Shown here: in pieces, positions 10,926 through 23,455 of the stretch
Numbering within the stretch: position 1 is the first letter of the stretch
How the letters are laid out: every line of letters starts with the position of its first letter
NCBI RefSeq assembly: GCF_047675955.1
Contig: NC_132910.1
Location: forward strand, 93,584,923-93,648,922
Length of the DNA stretch: 64,000 nucleotides
Reading direction: 5' to 3'
Origin: Chlorocebus sabaeus
Taxonomy: Eukaryota > Chordata > Mammalia > Primates > Cercopithecidae
Notes under the pieces: generated by a model
Told to the model about the DNA's origin: nothing
What the model saw: the letters and a program-made list of their open reading frames with translations, nothing else
Database searches by the model: none
Position numbers and translations under genes: made by a program

Positions 10926-12249
10926 CTTCTCCATGCAGCCGAAAGTGGAGAACTGTAGGTCAGGAATGCTAATAATGTCTGGTGCACAATGATTTCAGTC
11001 GGCACAACTCTGGAATTTTTGCAACTGTGTCAGTTAAAGGATTAATGCACTCTCAGTTGTTACAGTGCTTCTCGTTTTTAGTTGGTAGTAAACAAAGTGA
11101 TTTGCAGTAAATGTGATAAAAAGGAATGAATATGGACTAATAGGGTCATAAAATGGTAGTGCATACATCAAAAGCTAAGAGAACCTAAGATATCAGAGAG
11201 TGGTGGTGCTATTGCAAGTTTTTTTCACTGTTCTGCTTTTGTTTCTTTTATCTTTGTGGCTTGAGAATTATTTAAATTTAATTCTTAACATGTACCTTCA
11301 AGTTTCAAATGAAACTTGAGATTCATTTGAGATTCACTCGAAATTCATTTAAAAACCGAGAGGCAAAATGGGACAATTACCTCTCATTTTTACACGTAAT
11401 AGCATATAACATTCAAAAGCATAAAATAGCAAGGATGTCTTGCTATTTTTATTATTTAAACATGACAGCAGACTTGCAAACAGCAAAATCGTATGCATAA
11501 GTTTTTATCAATATTGTGATTTAATCCTAGAGTGTCACCCACACTTCTACACATATTTATCTTGTAATCATAGCCCTTTAAACATAAACCTATGATAACC
11601 ATATATATATTATTTATGTCACTAGTTTAACTAGACATGTCATTAAAGTACTTTAAACTCTCAATGTATAAATTGAACATTCTGCCAAGAGTATACTAAA
11701 AATAAGAAGAGCAAGCCATTGAATTTCCCTTTATTCTTGCTTGATCTTCTTTCTATTATCATATGTTGAAAAAAAAAGTTTCAGTTATTTATTTACATTT
11801 CACTCATGAACATAGTTTTTATACAATTTAAAAATCAACAACAAGAATAGAGCTAATGCCATTCTGTCCATCTCACTTGCCTAGAGGCATCTAGGTGGTA
11901 TATGAGGACTGGTATCTCTAAAAGCCTCATTACATCTCAGGACATCACATCAGATAAGCAGCAGGAAATAAACACAAACAAATAGCTCCTCTCCAATTTC
12001 ACAGAAGGGGGTTTATCAAGACATGTTTTCTCTATTGAGATTGCTACGGAAGTGAAGTGCTATAGGAAGATCTAATCCTCAATGCTAACAGCCTGTGCTT
12101 CCCTTCCCTGCCTCAGCCATGTGCCTCTCCTAAGCATGCTGAGCAGGAAAAGGGTCAGCCTAGACACTGCATGGGCACAAGACAATCAGCCTCGTCTGTG
12201 GAATTTAAGATACTTCTTAATTCTAAAAGCTCACAAATACTACTACTAT
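10926..12249. other. Unassigned AT-rich sequence
   Basis: No gene or repeat recognised. A 63-codon frame (11309-11500) and a 65-codon frame (12082-12279) are unsupported. Confidence 0.4.
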
Positions 12250-12786
12250 TGTATTAGTCAGGGTTCTCTAGAGGGATAGGGTAGATGTACATATGAAGGG
12301 GAGTTTATTACGAGAATTGACTCACACGATCACAAGGGGAAGTTCCACAATATGCTGTCTGCAAGCTGAGGAGCAAGGAAGCCAGTTCAAGTTCCCAAAC
12401 CTCAAAAGTAGGGAGGCCAACAGTGCAGCCTTCAACCTGTGGCCGAAGGCCCAAGAGGCCCTGGCAAACCACAGGTGTAAGTCCAAGAGTCCAAAAGCTG
12501 AAAAACATGGAGTCTGATGTTCGAGGGCAGGAAACATCCAGCACAGGAGAAAGATGAAGTTCAGAAGACTCAGCAAGTCCGCTCCTTCCAACATCTTCTG
12601 CCTGCTTTATCCTAGCTGTGCTGCCAGCTGATTAGATGGTGCCCACCCAGACTGAAGGTGGGTCTGCCTCTCCCACTGCACTGACTCAAATGTATCTCCT
12701 TTGGCAACACTCACACAGACACACCCAGGAACAGTACTTTGCATCCTTCAATGCAGTCAAGTTGACACTCAATATTTACCATCACA
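12250..12786 (-). mobile_element. MLT2A-type solo LTR (ERVL)
   Basis: On the minus strand this reads TGTGATGGTAAATATTGAGT ... AGAACCCTGACTAATACA, the ends and length (537 bp) of an MLT2A LTR of the ERVL group. The internal AATAAACTCCCCTTCATATG polyadenylation region is present. A candidate 5-bp target duplication flanks it with one mismatch (ACTAT at 12245-12249, ACTAC at 12787-12791), as usual for ERVL. No internal retroviral sequence is attached, so this is a solo LTR. Open frames of 74-90 codons within it on both strands are incidental. Confidence 0.88.
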
Positions 12787-12791
12787 ACTAC

Positions 12792-13582
<791 letters not shown>

Positions 13583-13827
13583 ACTTGTTAAAGTTTCTAA
13601 AGTTGATTTGTGAATGGAGCAAGAAATTAGAATGTCTTTCTTTCAACGTCAATTCAATATCGAATTCAATATGCTTTGGGTGCTCATCTTCTTTTAAGAT
13701 CTGTAAGATTGAAGTGTTTATGTGCACACTGTAAAAAAGGTTCTGTCTAAAGCCTGAAAAATAATTTTTTTGCAGAGAGTTTCTATGTTCGTTTCAAACC
13801 TTCAGCAGTAGTATGTCTAGAATTACT

Positions 13828-13872
13828 TTTTCCTTCTCTTTTTTCTTTTTCTTTTTTCCTTTTTTCTTTTGA
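13828..13872. repeat. Polypyrimidine tract
   Basis: Imperfect TTTTCC/TTTTCT run of about 45 bp. Confidence 0.8.
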
Positions 13873-15419
13873 TTAAGATCCTCACTTCTCACAGGGGGAA
13901 AAACAGGAAAAGTGAAATTTTATAAAAGGTCAGTTCTGACCTAGGAAGAGGAAAGAAGGTTTTAACATAGAGGAAAACTGAGGCACATCTTTAAAGTAGA
14001 GTACAGGATTCTCACTACATCATTTTGCTTTAGGTGGACGTAAAGGGAAAGTTACCAAGTGTTTTCTTGCTTGAACAAAGATAGGTATTTTCTCATGAAG
14101 CACTGAAAGGTTTTCTAGTTGAAATGTAATGAGAAAAACAATGACTTCTGCCACTGAATGATTGTTATAAGCCTCAGTACCTTCAATAAAAAGATGCTTC
14201 TGTTCAATTTCCAGTCACATCAAATTCTCATTACAAGCAGCTAAATCCCATCTCTCCATGAGCCAGACTGTATCAAAAGTAGCAGATTTATGCATTAAGT
14301 TTTGTAACATATACTTACATCCCATATAGCCCAGGTCACAAAGCAAATTCTAGGACTTTTTCCCCTCAATGAATACCAGGATTGGATGCCAAGCTTCAAG
14401 GAGACCAAGAGCAGGAAAGTACTTGTGGCCAAGGTGTCCTTGAAAAATAAGAAAGACATCCTATCGCTGTTTGAAAACAAAACTGTCCAGTTCCCAAGTG
14501 TTGCACAAAATCTACTTTGTGTTAAAGAAGACAAAAGATTTCTGAGAGCTTTATTTAGAATCCATAAGAAAGAAAATAGAGAGATTATAGGCAAAAAAAG
14601 AAAATAAAGTCCCTAGGGTAGAAAACCAACAGGTCTTCTTAATAATTTCCACGCCACTCTCTCTTCTCATGTTATTTGCAAAATGTTAGATATTGCTACT
14701 TTTTTCCAAGGTGGATAAGAAAATCAAACTAAATGCCAGTGTAGTTGAATTTCCCAGATTGACTGTGGAAATAGGGATACAAAGGTGCATATGTCAATAA
14801 TAAACGCTAGGGTTCAACACACAAACTCTAAGTCAAAGCACCTCTCACCCTACCAGTAAAGAGGCCAAGGGACATGCCCCTAAGATGGCTGTAACTTTAA
14901 AGACAGCTCTGCTTAGCAGTGAAGAGTACCTCTGCTAGGCAGAAAGATGAACACTGCTTTTACAAAGAAAATAGGCCAACTGATATAACAGAAAGAAAGC
15001 AGGATTTTGTCAATTTTTTAAGACAGAAAAACTGACAATGAAAGGAAAAAATCAAGGTTACAAAAATGATGTGCTTTCTTATTGGCAACATGTCCAGTGT
15101 CATACTTAGAGTCCACAGTTTGCTGTGCCTGAGAATGTTGGCTTCATTTTAAGATGTAACTAAATTCAAGTATTTAATTGAATAGTACATCCTTATCTGT
15201 GTTTCCGATAAATAGATGCAAAGAGTTCTCCAGAATAGGCAAATTGAAGGGGAATAAGGTGACAGGGCTGGAAAAGCAGCAGCAACATTTTGTAACAGAA
15301 TGGTTTGAAGATTAAAATGAAATGAGGCCTATCTATAAGGCAATAGCAGTGATAGAAAATTAGAATCCAGTTATACCTACATTGTAAATTACAATCATCA
15401 ATTCATATGCATTAGAGCC
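13873..15419. other. Unassigned sequence
   Basis: No gene or repeat recognised. The 99-codon antisense frame (14295-14594) and its sense shadow have no recognisable homology. Confidence 0.4.
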
Positions 15420-15424
15420 ATGGA

Positions 15425-15925
15425 ATTGATTGCAAAAATGACCATAAACATTTGAGTACCTCCAATCAAGAACTTGAGTCTATTTGCCCATTCTTGAATT
15501 TGGGGTAGTGTTGGGACTTGCTTTGGCTCATAGAAAGTGGCAGAAATGATACTGTCTAGTTCTGAGCATAAGCATGAACATAACTTGCAGTTTCTTTCTC
15601 ACTTCTCCCTCTCTATCTCTTTCTGAGAACCTGTCACCTCCATTTGCCCAAGCCCAAGTCCAGTCTAGCCTTCCAGAGGAAGGTTCACGGCACAGCTATG
15701 GCTATGGCTCTACCCAACAGTCAGCCAATCCCCAGAAGCAGAGCCTTTTCACTGACCAGCAGCTGCCCACAGACACATGGGTTAGTCCAATTGTATCAAC
15801 AGAAAAACTGCCTAGCTGATTCTAGACCAAATTTCCAACCCACAGGTTTATGAGCCAAACAGTTGTTATTTCAAGCCCCTAAATTTAATAATGATTTCTC
15901 ACACAACAAAAGATAGTAGATAGAA
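15425..15925 (+). mobile_element. MLT1-type LTR (MaLR/ERVL)
   Basis: Block order follows old MLT1 LTRs: GGGACTTGCTTTGGCTCATA, 'gtggcagaaatgatactgtc', a TTTCTCACTTCTCCCTCTCT stretch, a CCAACCCACAGGTTTATGAG block, 'acagttgttatttcaagccc' and 'caaaagatagtaga'. The TG and CA ends are eroded. Two overlapping open frames inside are incidental. Confidence 0.65.
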
Positions 15926-15969
15926 TCCATATAGAAACTTCCTGCAAGTCAGTTAGTTATTAACCCATT

Positions 15970-16365
15970 TTGCTAAAACTTTACTGAATAGGAACTATGT
16001 GCAAGCATGCTAACAAAGCTTATTCATAGTCCTTTGTGGAAACAGAACTCCCTGGTGCGTAATATGAGGCTTACAGTTTACCTGGGGAAGCCAGGAAGGC
16101 TTGGAGCAGAGAACACCTCCGTGAGGACTTAAAATAGATTTATGAGTGGATCAAGTGAAGTAAGGTGGGACAGTTATGTCAGGCAGAGGAAATGATAAAG
16201 GTATAAACAAGTGAAATAGCAGGGCATAAGCAGCGGGGTACAGGAATTGATAGTAGAAAAATGTAGTGTCTTAAGGAGTGGCAAACCATAAAAAAGAAAC
16301 TCAGAAATTAGTAAGAACCAGACCATGGAAGACTCGATGCTCCCATAAATATCCTGCATTGAAGT
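15970..16365 (-). repeat. L2 fragment
   Basis: Reverse-complement L2 3' region: a diverged 'actgaataggaactatgtgc' block, 'aggcttggagcagag', then GGCAGAGGAAATGATAAAGG and 'agtgaaatagcaggg'. Diverged but in consistent order. Confidence 0.5.
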
Positions 16366-16385
16366 ATATTGATAAAGGCCCAGGC

Positions 16386-16588
16386 CAGTAGTCCTCAAAC
16401 AGTAGGGCATATGAAAATCATCTGAACAGAAATTTTGAGAACTCTCTTACTCATATATTAAGACTCGGCAACTTTCTGATGGGGCCCAGACTTTGGGCTT
16501 TAAATTTTCAAACTTTACATTTTTAATATGGAATGTTAGAGTATCTGATGCAGGTTGTTCATGGATCACACTTTGAAAAATATTACTG
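16386..16588. mobile_element. MER5A-like hAT-Charlie MITE, near full length
   Basis: The ends form degenerate terminal inverted repeats: CAGTAGTCCTCAAA at the left and TTTGAAAAATATTACTG at the right, against the family's CAGTGGTTCTCAAA. The total length of 203 bp and the 'gatgcaggttgttcatggatc' block fit MER5A. An 8-bp target duplication is no longer visible. Confidence 0.65.
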
Positions 16589-16774
16589 TAAGGAATGGGA
16601 GGAGTCCAGTAGTGGTTTAAAAAAATGGAGTGACTCAGGCACTCTCATACTATTTTCAGGTCAGGAATTAAGACTGATTTTTCTTAAATCAGTCTCTTGT
16701 ATGGATAAAATGTATAAGATTATAATATAATACGGAATATTACTTAATCTATAGAACATATTCAAATTTCTCCA
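16589..16774. other. Unassigned sequence
   Basis: Nothing recognised. Confidence 0.4.
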
Positions 16775-16950
16775 ATTGTTCCACCAATGCTCTTTTTTGG
16801 ATCAGGATCCAATCCGAAAACACACTTTGCATTTAGCTGTCATATTTCCTTAGTCTCCTTTAATATGAAACAGTTCCTCAGTCTTTCTTTGTGTTTTATG
16901 ACCTTGACAATTTTCATGAGTACTGGTCAGGTATTCTGGATGCCCTCACA
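16775..16950 (-). mobile_element. L1M 3' UTR fragment, antisense
   Basis: The + strand shows the complement of an L1M 3' UTR: GGATCAGGATCCAATCCGAA, TTGCATTTAGCTGTCATAT, a CTCCTTTAA-type block, then TTTATGACCTTGACAATTTT and GAGTACTGGTCAGGTATTCT. It abuts a sense piece of the same kind. Confidence 0.6.
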
Positions 16951-17705
16951 TCAATGAGCCCAACAGATTCCCAGACTTTGGTTTCTAAATACCACTCTCC
17001 AACATAAGAAAACTATGGCTCCTTGGAGAAACAGTTGAATCCAAGGCTGAAGGAGAAAAAAATAAGATGAGCCTGAAATATTTTGTTCTAGAAAATACCA
17101 AAGAGTTAAAAAAGAAAGAAAGAATAGGCACATTTCAAAAAGACAAAGTAGCCAACTTGACTGGTGATCCTAAAGGTCAAATATGGAAACACTAAATAAC
17201 AAAATAAATCTTGATCATAATGGATATAACCCATAGAATAATGTAAGGATTCATGTGCCTGTACTAATATAAATAAGTGAACAAATGAATGAATGAATGA
17301 ATGAATGAATGAATGAATAAATAAATAAAGGAGAAAAGAAAACTTTCCCTTACTATAAAACTACAACTTGTATCTCAGTTAAAGAATTGCTGAACCAGAA
17401 AATTACTATTTGGCAAACACCACAGTAATAGTTGTTTCAGGCAAGAATCATTAATGGATGCTAAAATTAGTGGCAGAGGTGTGATAAATTACAGGATATT
17501 TAAATTCTCTCAAATTATTTCCCCATGAGACACTTGTAGAGTACAAAGAAATATAGTGCCTTTTAGGGAAGAAACCTGGCAAATGCCACCTTCCCCAAGG
17601 GATCAAAGTTAACATTTTCAGTAATGGAATAAATTGACATCAAGAGTCTTTGGATAAGATATGTTGAGAAGGTCACAACCTCACTCTTTGGTATCCTTGC
17701 CAAAA
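16951..17705 (+). mobile_element. L1M 3' UTR fragment, sense
   Basis: Matches the long 3' UTR shared by L1MC-L1ME elements: CTCCTTGGAGAAACAGTTGA, AGATGAGCCTGAAATATTTT, CATAATGGATATAACCCATA, the A/T-rich AATG/AATA stretch, and the later 'catcaagagtctttggata' and 'ggtcacaacctcac' blocks. No coding portion is present. Confidence 0.6.
17281..17330. repeat. (ATGA)n/(ATAA)n microsatellite
   Basis: Eight or so AATG units followed by AATA units. It grew within the L1M 3' UTR, whose consensus already has a short AATA run here. Confidence 0.95.
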
Positions 17706-17854
17706 ATGCAAAACTGAAGTTAAATATGAAAAAAAATCAGAGAAAGTGCATCGATTGTCAGAGCCTCATCGACCTAGTATAAGAGACACACCAAGGTATG
17801 TACACTCATATGTGTTAGAGGCACTTTCAGTTTGGCCTTCATTCAGTTCACAAA

Positions 17855-18330
17855 GAGATCCATTTAAAGACTTTTAAGAAGAAAAAATGACAGGATGAAA
17901 ACTGTGCCTCAAGGAGATTAAACTGGTAGCAGAAGGTAGTATACAAAATGAAGGGGGTGGAAATGAAAGCTGTGGAAGGCATTGATGCCTGTAAGTGATC
18001 TATTACATTATTTCAGGCACATAGTCATAATAATCTCAACCAGGGTAATGACCATAGAAATGGAGAAAAGGAAAGTGAACACAGAAATAAGATGAAGAAT
18101 AATGAAAATTATTTTTGTACTCATTGAATGTGAAGGAGATGTAAAAGGAGGGGAAAAAAAGATTCTTATTTACTAAACTGGGCACCTGGGTTTCTATGCA
18201 GAAGGTGAGTCAATGGAAGGAGAAGGAATATGATCCTGTACTTTCAAAGAAGGGAGTTCTGTTTTAGGCAGATATTTGAAGGCATTATTGAGATATCCTA
18301 AACAGAATGTCTAGCAGGCAGCAGAAAAGG
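17855..18330 (-). repeat. L2 fragment
   Basis: Reverse-complement L2 upstream region: 'gaagaaaaaatgacaggatg', 'aactggtagcagaaggtag', GGAAATGAAAGCTGTGGAAG, and later 'gggagttctgttttaggcag' with 'ttgagatatcctaaacagaa'. Ancient and diverged, but the order is consistent. Confidence 0.5.
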
Positions 18331-18394
18331 TGAGATTGCTATCTGGGAAAGAGGGATAACACATAGGAATGACTGCCTTTGATGTGACACTTGG

Positions 18395-18500
18395 TTTACA
18401 GAGAATATGTAACTTTTCCAGTGTTACAAAGCCAGTAAAAGGCAGAATCAGTATTTAAACCCCACTTCTAGGTTCAGAAGTTTCTTTGGCCCATATAATG
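18395..18500 (-). repeat. MIR SINE fragment
   Basis: Reverse-complement MIR core: 'agaatatgtaacttttcca', GTGTTACAAAGCCAGTAAAA, GGCAGAATCAGTATTTAAAC. Confidence 0.5.
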
Positions 18501-21349
18501 TTCTGTGTGTACTGGGACTCTCCAAGAGGTTAAAAAGAACTGTAAACCTCTATTACTATCAGTTTCTAAGTGCACAATTAGACTTACGTGCAAAGTCATA
18601 ACCAGCTCATTTTTAAAAAAAAAGCAAAAGAATAAGTGAAGCTCTCTTTTCATCAGTGCGTTCCATTGGGCTTTCCATAGAAGTAAGGACTATGTTCAGA
18701 GTCATGTAAGGTTTTTGATAGTCACGTGATTGATTGTCAGAGCCCGGTCATCTCAGAGACCATCCCCTCAAACGCTATCCTTTTACAGATCAGGTATCTG
18801 ATCCTGCACATTCAAATATTTATATATAGGTTAGATGGGAAAGAGATTGTTATAAGGAATTTAATTTTCACTAGGTCTCTCAGCCTATTTTAAGAGCACT
18901 CAGGAGCTAGAGATTTCAGTCTTCATTTCCTATATAAATTGGCAAAAGTGTTGCATTCTGAATAACTACACTATAGAAGTACATCGTCCTTTGAATTAAC
19001 TCGAATCCATACACAGCAACACAACTGAGGTCAGCTCAGAGAGTGGGCAGTTGATCCATCACTTCACACACTGGGTCAGAGGGCACAGCTGCCCTGACAG
19101 GAAAGGAGGGACAGGGCAGATGTTGCTGATCGCCAACTACAACTAGTCACTCTTCTAGTAGTTCCCTCCCAGTGGGTGCTGAAAGTTGTTCTTTAGCTCA
19201 TCATCTCCCCCTTCAGCCTTCTGATAAAAGAAGATGATGAAGTTAAAAGAAGCAGGGAGGCTCAGCCCCTCTGTAGAAAAGGTAGAATGAAAAAGAAAAA
19301 TATCTTTCATTTTAGGTAATACATGAGCATGTTGAATAAATATATGCTGAAATAAGTAAGTTTATCTCAATAAATATTTTTTCTTATTTCTGATACCTGT
19401 AATAACCGTGAAATAGATAGATACATATTGGAAAAAGTACACTTGAAAAAGCGTATCTCCTACATAAACACAGCACTTTGTAAATGACCACAGTCAAAGT
19501 AATCACATTCTTAAATAATTCTCTAACTGTAGTTCATTGCATACTCTAAGGAAGGTTTCCATTATTGCTCTTTATTTACTTATGCTCCTGTAAAAGAATA
19601 AGAAAAAAAGAAAACCATTTCCAATTCAAGTAGTCTCAAAGCATACTCTAGCTTCTTGCAATTAAAACACAAATTTACCTAAGACATTGGTTGGCTCAAA
19701 CAATCATATTTTCCAAATAGTTCATGAGATTTGTTAATAAGAGTTGAATGCTTTGGAATAGAGCAAGGCTTCAATTAAAGGATTACAGTTCCAGAGCTAA
19801 ACTGTGAGAGACTGTGAGCTCAAGGCTGAACCTTTTCCCTCTGCATTCTTTCCTTCTGATTCTAGTTTGGCTTTGATTATTCTTTCCCCTTTTCCTTTCT
19901 TTTCTTATTTTATTTTATTTTTTTTCTATTTGCTGCTGAACAGAATTATAAATTATAGGGAGAAAGAACAGTCTGATCTTACCAAGGAAGTTCTTTTTCT
20001 CAAGTCGTTTCTTTCATTTTCAAGGTGTTTCCCAACTCTGGCCTTATCTTGTAAGACCTGAAGCTTCGTCACTTCTGGTGACTTACTAAGGTCCAAAGTC
20101 TGCCACAGAACTACCTGAATACTTGAATCACCCAGAAATCGGCTTGCTGGCATGGAACTCTTCCTGTTTTCCCTCATATACAAATAAGATTTAGAAATGT
20201 TTAAGAAATAATTAAATGAATAAATAAGGAAAAGATTTAGATATCGGACTTCATTGTTATCACAATTTCCTTATGCACTTTCCTTTATATCATGTACGTA
20301 TCTAAGTAACCCTAAGAAGTTAATGAAACCTGAGTACTTAACGTATTTTTCCAAAAATATCCAAATTAGAAAAGTGACAAGTCTCAAAAAAAAGTCTCTT
20401 TGCCATCATTGATATATTAAGAGCAGAAAAAAATACATTAATAATCCTGTTAGATAATCATGGATATAATTAACAGCTATGAAGATGATATTACTTGATA
20501 GGATATACTTCAAAATACAATTTAGCACCACTCAGGCTTGAAGCAGAATTGCTTCTCTGTTGGAAAAAGTATCAAATAAATATTTTTAACTTCTCAGTAG
20601 GTGATAATTTAGTAGCTCAGAGAAATATTTTATAGGCATATGGAACCAATTAGTATGGTAATTGCAAATGGATTATTAATACCAACAAGTCATAAGACAA
20701 CCTTTTCAAATGTAACTGCTGAGACTAGAATTTAAACTAAACATTGTGATGTTTACCTAAAATGTTTTAGATAAATCAGAGATAAGATTGATGAATTACT
20801 TAAATATACCATGTAAATTTTTAGCCTGTATAAATAATAATGGGAAATAATATTTGCCACATTACACCCAATTGTACACACATACACAGACTGTCTTTCT
20901 GCCTTACAAATTCTAGATGGCCGCTGGATGGCAAGAAGAAAGGGGAAAACTACATAGCCTTCCTTTATCTTAATTTTGGCCTTGTATTTAGGAAAGGTGA
21001 AGGATAATTCTGTCCATTGTTTGTTCAATGTCATAGGTTTGTAGAACAGACAATATCAGTTTCTCAGCAATGCTACACCATTTATTACGATCACAGCAGA
21101 GCCAATTTCCTAATGAAAACATTATTAGAAAAAAGTCCTTCTTATGTAGCACTGTAAACCATCTGCCATGTTCAAGTTGTAAAATATGTAGCAAACTCAA
21201 AAAGAAAAAAAGTAGAAACAAAAGTTTTTGGGATAATCTCAGCATCTAAGAAATATAATATAAAAATATCACATTACTGGAAACCAGTACACAAAAATGA
21301 AAAGCAAATGAACAACAAAGTATCTACCACTGCAAATAAACATGAAATT
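18501..21349. other. Unassigned AT-rich sequence
   Basis: About 2.8 kb with no recognised repeat family or gene. A TTTTATTTTATTTTTT low-complexity tract lies near 19905-19930. Open frames of 76-93 codons (19804-20061, 19953-20183, 20753-21034, 20988-21245) overlap on both strands and show no conserved domain. Confidence 0.4.
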
Positions 21350-21371
21350 TTTTTTTTTTTTTTTTTTTTTT
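21350..21371. repeat. Poly(T) tract of about 22 bp
   Basis: An uninterrupted T run. It resembles the tail of a minus-strand retrotransposon, but no recognisable body or target duplication adjoins it. Confidence 0.85.
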
Positions 21372-21449
21372 GCTAAAAACAACATATTCCTCTCTATGTT
21401 GAAATATGTTTCTACCCCACAAAGGAGTGGTTTACTTGCTTTTGCTTAT

Positions 21450-21660
21450 TAACAGTCAACCACATAGTGCTAAGTGTGTGCCAAGTCTGTTCTAAGTGTT
21501 TTATAAAGGTTAAATCACTGAATTTGCATAACAAACATACTTATGAGGTGAACTCTGTTATCATGATTACTTCACAGAAGGGAGAAACTGGGCAAAAGAG
21601 ACAGGACTGAAACTCAGGCAGTCTCTAACAGAATCTCTACTCTTAACACCATGTACGCTG
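21450..21660 (-). repeat. MIR SINE
   Basis: Reverse-complement MIR: 'gtgtgccaagtctgttctaa', 'taaatcactgaatttgcata', 'gaggtgaactctgttatcat', AGAAGGGAGAAACTGGGCAA, then 'actgaaactcaggcagtct'. Confidence 0.6.
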
Positions 21661-22579
21661 GTGATTAGCTCCTTTCTCTGCAATGTAGTTGTAAAAATTT
21701 CTCTAAGGTATAGATAAGTCAAAATTGAGGATTATATTCTAAGATTCATTTCAATGTAAAAGTTATCACTAACATCCAAATTTGCATTCTGATAGCTCAT
21801 TGAATCTGTGCTTTCTTCCCTGAAAAACTTTCATATAAAACAAAAGTCCACATAAAAAATGAAGGATGCTTTCCTCTTACCACTGATAAAGAATACAGTG
21901 ATTAGATACATTAAAAATTCATATACTTAACGAATGCCATCTCTCATACATAAATTTTCTGTGTGTACAAAATACATAGGTAATAAAATAAAATCAACAT
22001 TACTTTTCCTCCATTCCTCCTCCAATAAAATTTATTGCCTTAGTTGAGTAGCTAGGTGCAAAGATCAACAAGAACGCCTCTTCCAAAATGCGGGAAGTAG
22101 GGAATAAATAAAACTAAAGAGAAAAATTAGTTTGTGCTTCCCTATTGAGAATAACAATACATACTTAAGAAGTCACATCATTTTTCAGTGTCTATGAACC
22201 AATAGAAATAAACTAATATTGCTTCTTTATATATTTCATTTCATACTCAATAATAAAGTGAGTTTCAATGACATTAACAATATGTCCTCTTGCTAAACAA
22301 CTATATCTCAAGAGCCTCATATTCTTCCTCTTTTTTAAAAATCCCTGAACAATCATTTGAAAATTAACTTACAGCTCTTATTACACTTGTTCCTAGAGCC
22401 ACTGAAAATTTTCAGCACATTATAAAAATTAAGTAATATTTTACTGTATTTTTTCCATTGGGAAGTAATAGGGGTAACATTTCTTAAAGTGTTTTAATTG
22501 GGTGGGGGAGTAATAAAATACAAATTGAAAGTTTAAAAAAATAATTTTTAGTTAATTTGAGTGGGAAGATAATACCCTA
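21661..22579. other. Unassigned AT-rich sequence
   Basis: Nothing recognised. Confidence 0.4.
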
Positions 22580-22675
22580 CAATTGACTATAAGCTACATG
22601 AAGGCATGATCTGACTTGATTCTGAACTTGATAGGAAACCTAACACCCAGAAGATGCTCTATAATTAAGCCATTT
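22580..22675 (+). repeat. L2 3'-end fragment
   Basis: Forward L2 end pattern: 'actataagctacatgaaggc', then 'gaagatgctctataattaa', a degenerate form of the L2 terminal block. Weak. Confidence 0.4.
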
Positions 22676-23339
22676 AAACTATATTTAAAGAAGAATAAAA
22701 AATTCATTAGCAATTTTTAAACAATCTAAGTCATTTTAGCTGTTTTTTTCATATAAAAAAATGCTTTTACAAACCTCAGATGAACTCAGAATCATAGATT
22801 TCACCACCCATTGCATACTTGTAGCACACCCAACCGAAATGTTAATGAATTTTACTTCCCTTCTCCTTTCACATCAAGCCTAATTTCTTTTTTGCTACAT
22901 CTCATCAACCCCACTTTCACCCCTAAAGAAAGACATATTAATATTTTACCTATAAAAACCCAAAGTCTACCATCAGACCTTCTTTCTTATTCCATGGTTG
23001 CATCTTATAATTGCCTTGCTGTTTTTCTCCCTGGTTCCCATGAAAAAGTATCCTTTCGTGATCCTACCCCTACCTCATGAAATTACCCTTTCATGAGACT
23101 ATCCCAAAGATTTCCAGGAGTCCTCACTCAGTTTTTTGTTGTTTCTCAAAAAAAAAAAAGAGCATGGAGTGGGGCAGAGGGTGAAGAGGGAAAAGAGGAA
23201 GGGGGCCTTGGCACCCCCAGAAAAGCTTCCAATCCACACAGCTCCTGCCTTCTTCATTTTTCTCTTGTCTTCCTCCCACTTATTTTTAATCTGGATCCCA
23301 CACCTTGACTTATAACCCCAGCAACCTAGTTATCCTGAG
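22676..23339. other. Unassigned sequence
   Basis: No gene or repeat recognised. Open frames of 89 (22811-23080) and 71 codons (23093-23308) are unsupported. Confidence 0.4.
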
Positions 23340-23455
23340 CAATTTAAAAAATTTTTTTTAAATTTGTGTAAAGATGTACAACTTGATGTTTTGATATACA
23401 TGTATACAATGAAATGATTACTGTAGTCAAGCAAATTAACCTATCCATTAACTTC
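23340..23455 (-). mobile_element. L1 3' UTR fragment (L1PB/L1MA type), antisense
   Basis: After an A/T-rich tail the + strand reads 'gatgtacaacttgatgtttt', 'gatatacatgtatacaatga' and 'agcaaattaacctatccatt', the complement of the terminal 3' UTR of L1PB/L1MA elements. Confidence 0.6.

Noticed and set aside
12293..12594. Overlapping 74-90 codon frames on both strands
   Set aside because: All lie within the MLT2A LTR, which is noncoding.
15574..15853. Two overlapping frames of 69-81 codons
   Set aside because: They fall inside the MLT1 LTR at 15425-15925.
21350..21371. Poly(T) tract as the tail of a minus-strand retrocopy
   Set aside because: No recognisable body follows it and I could find no target-site duplication.
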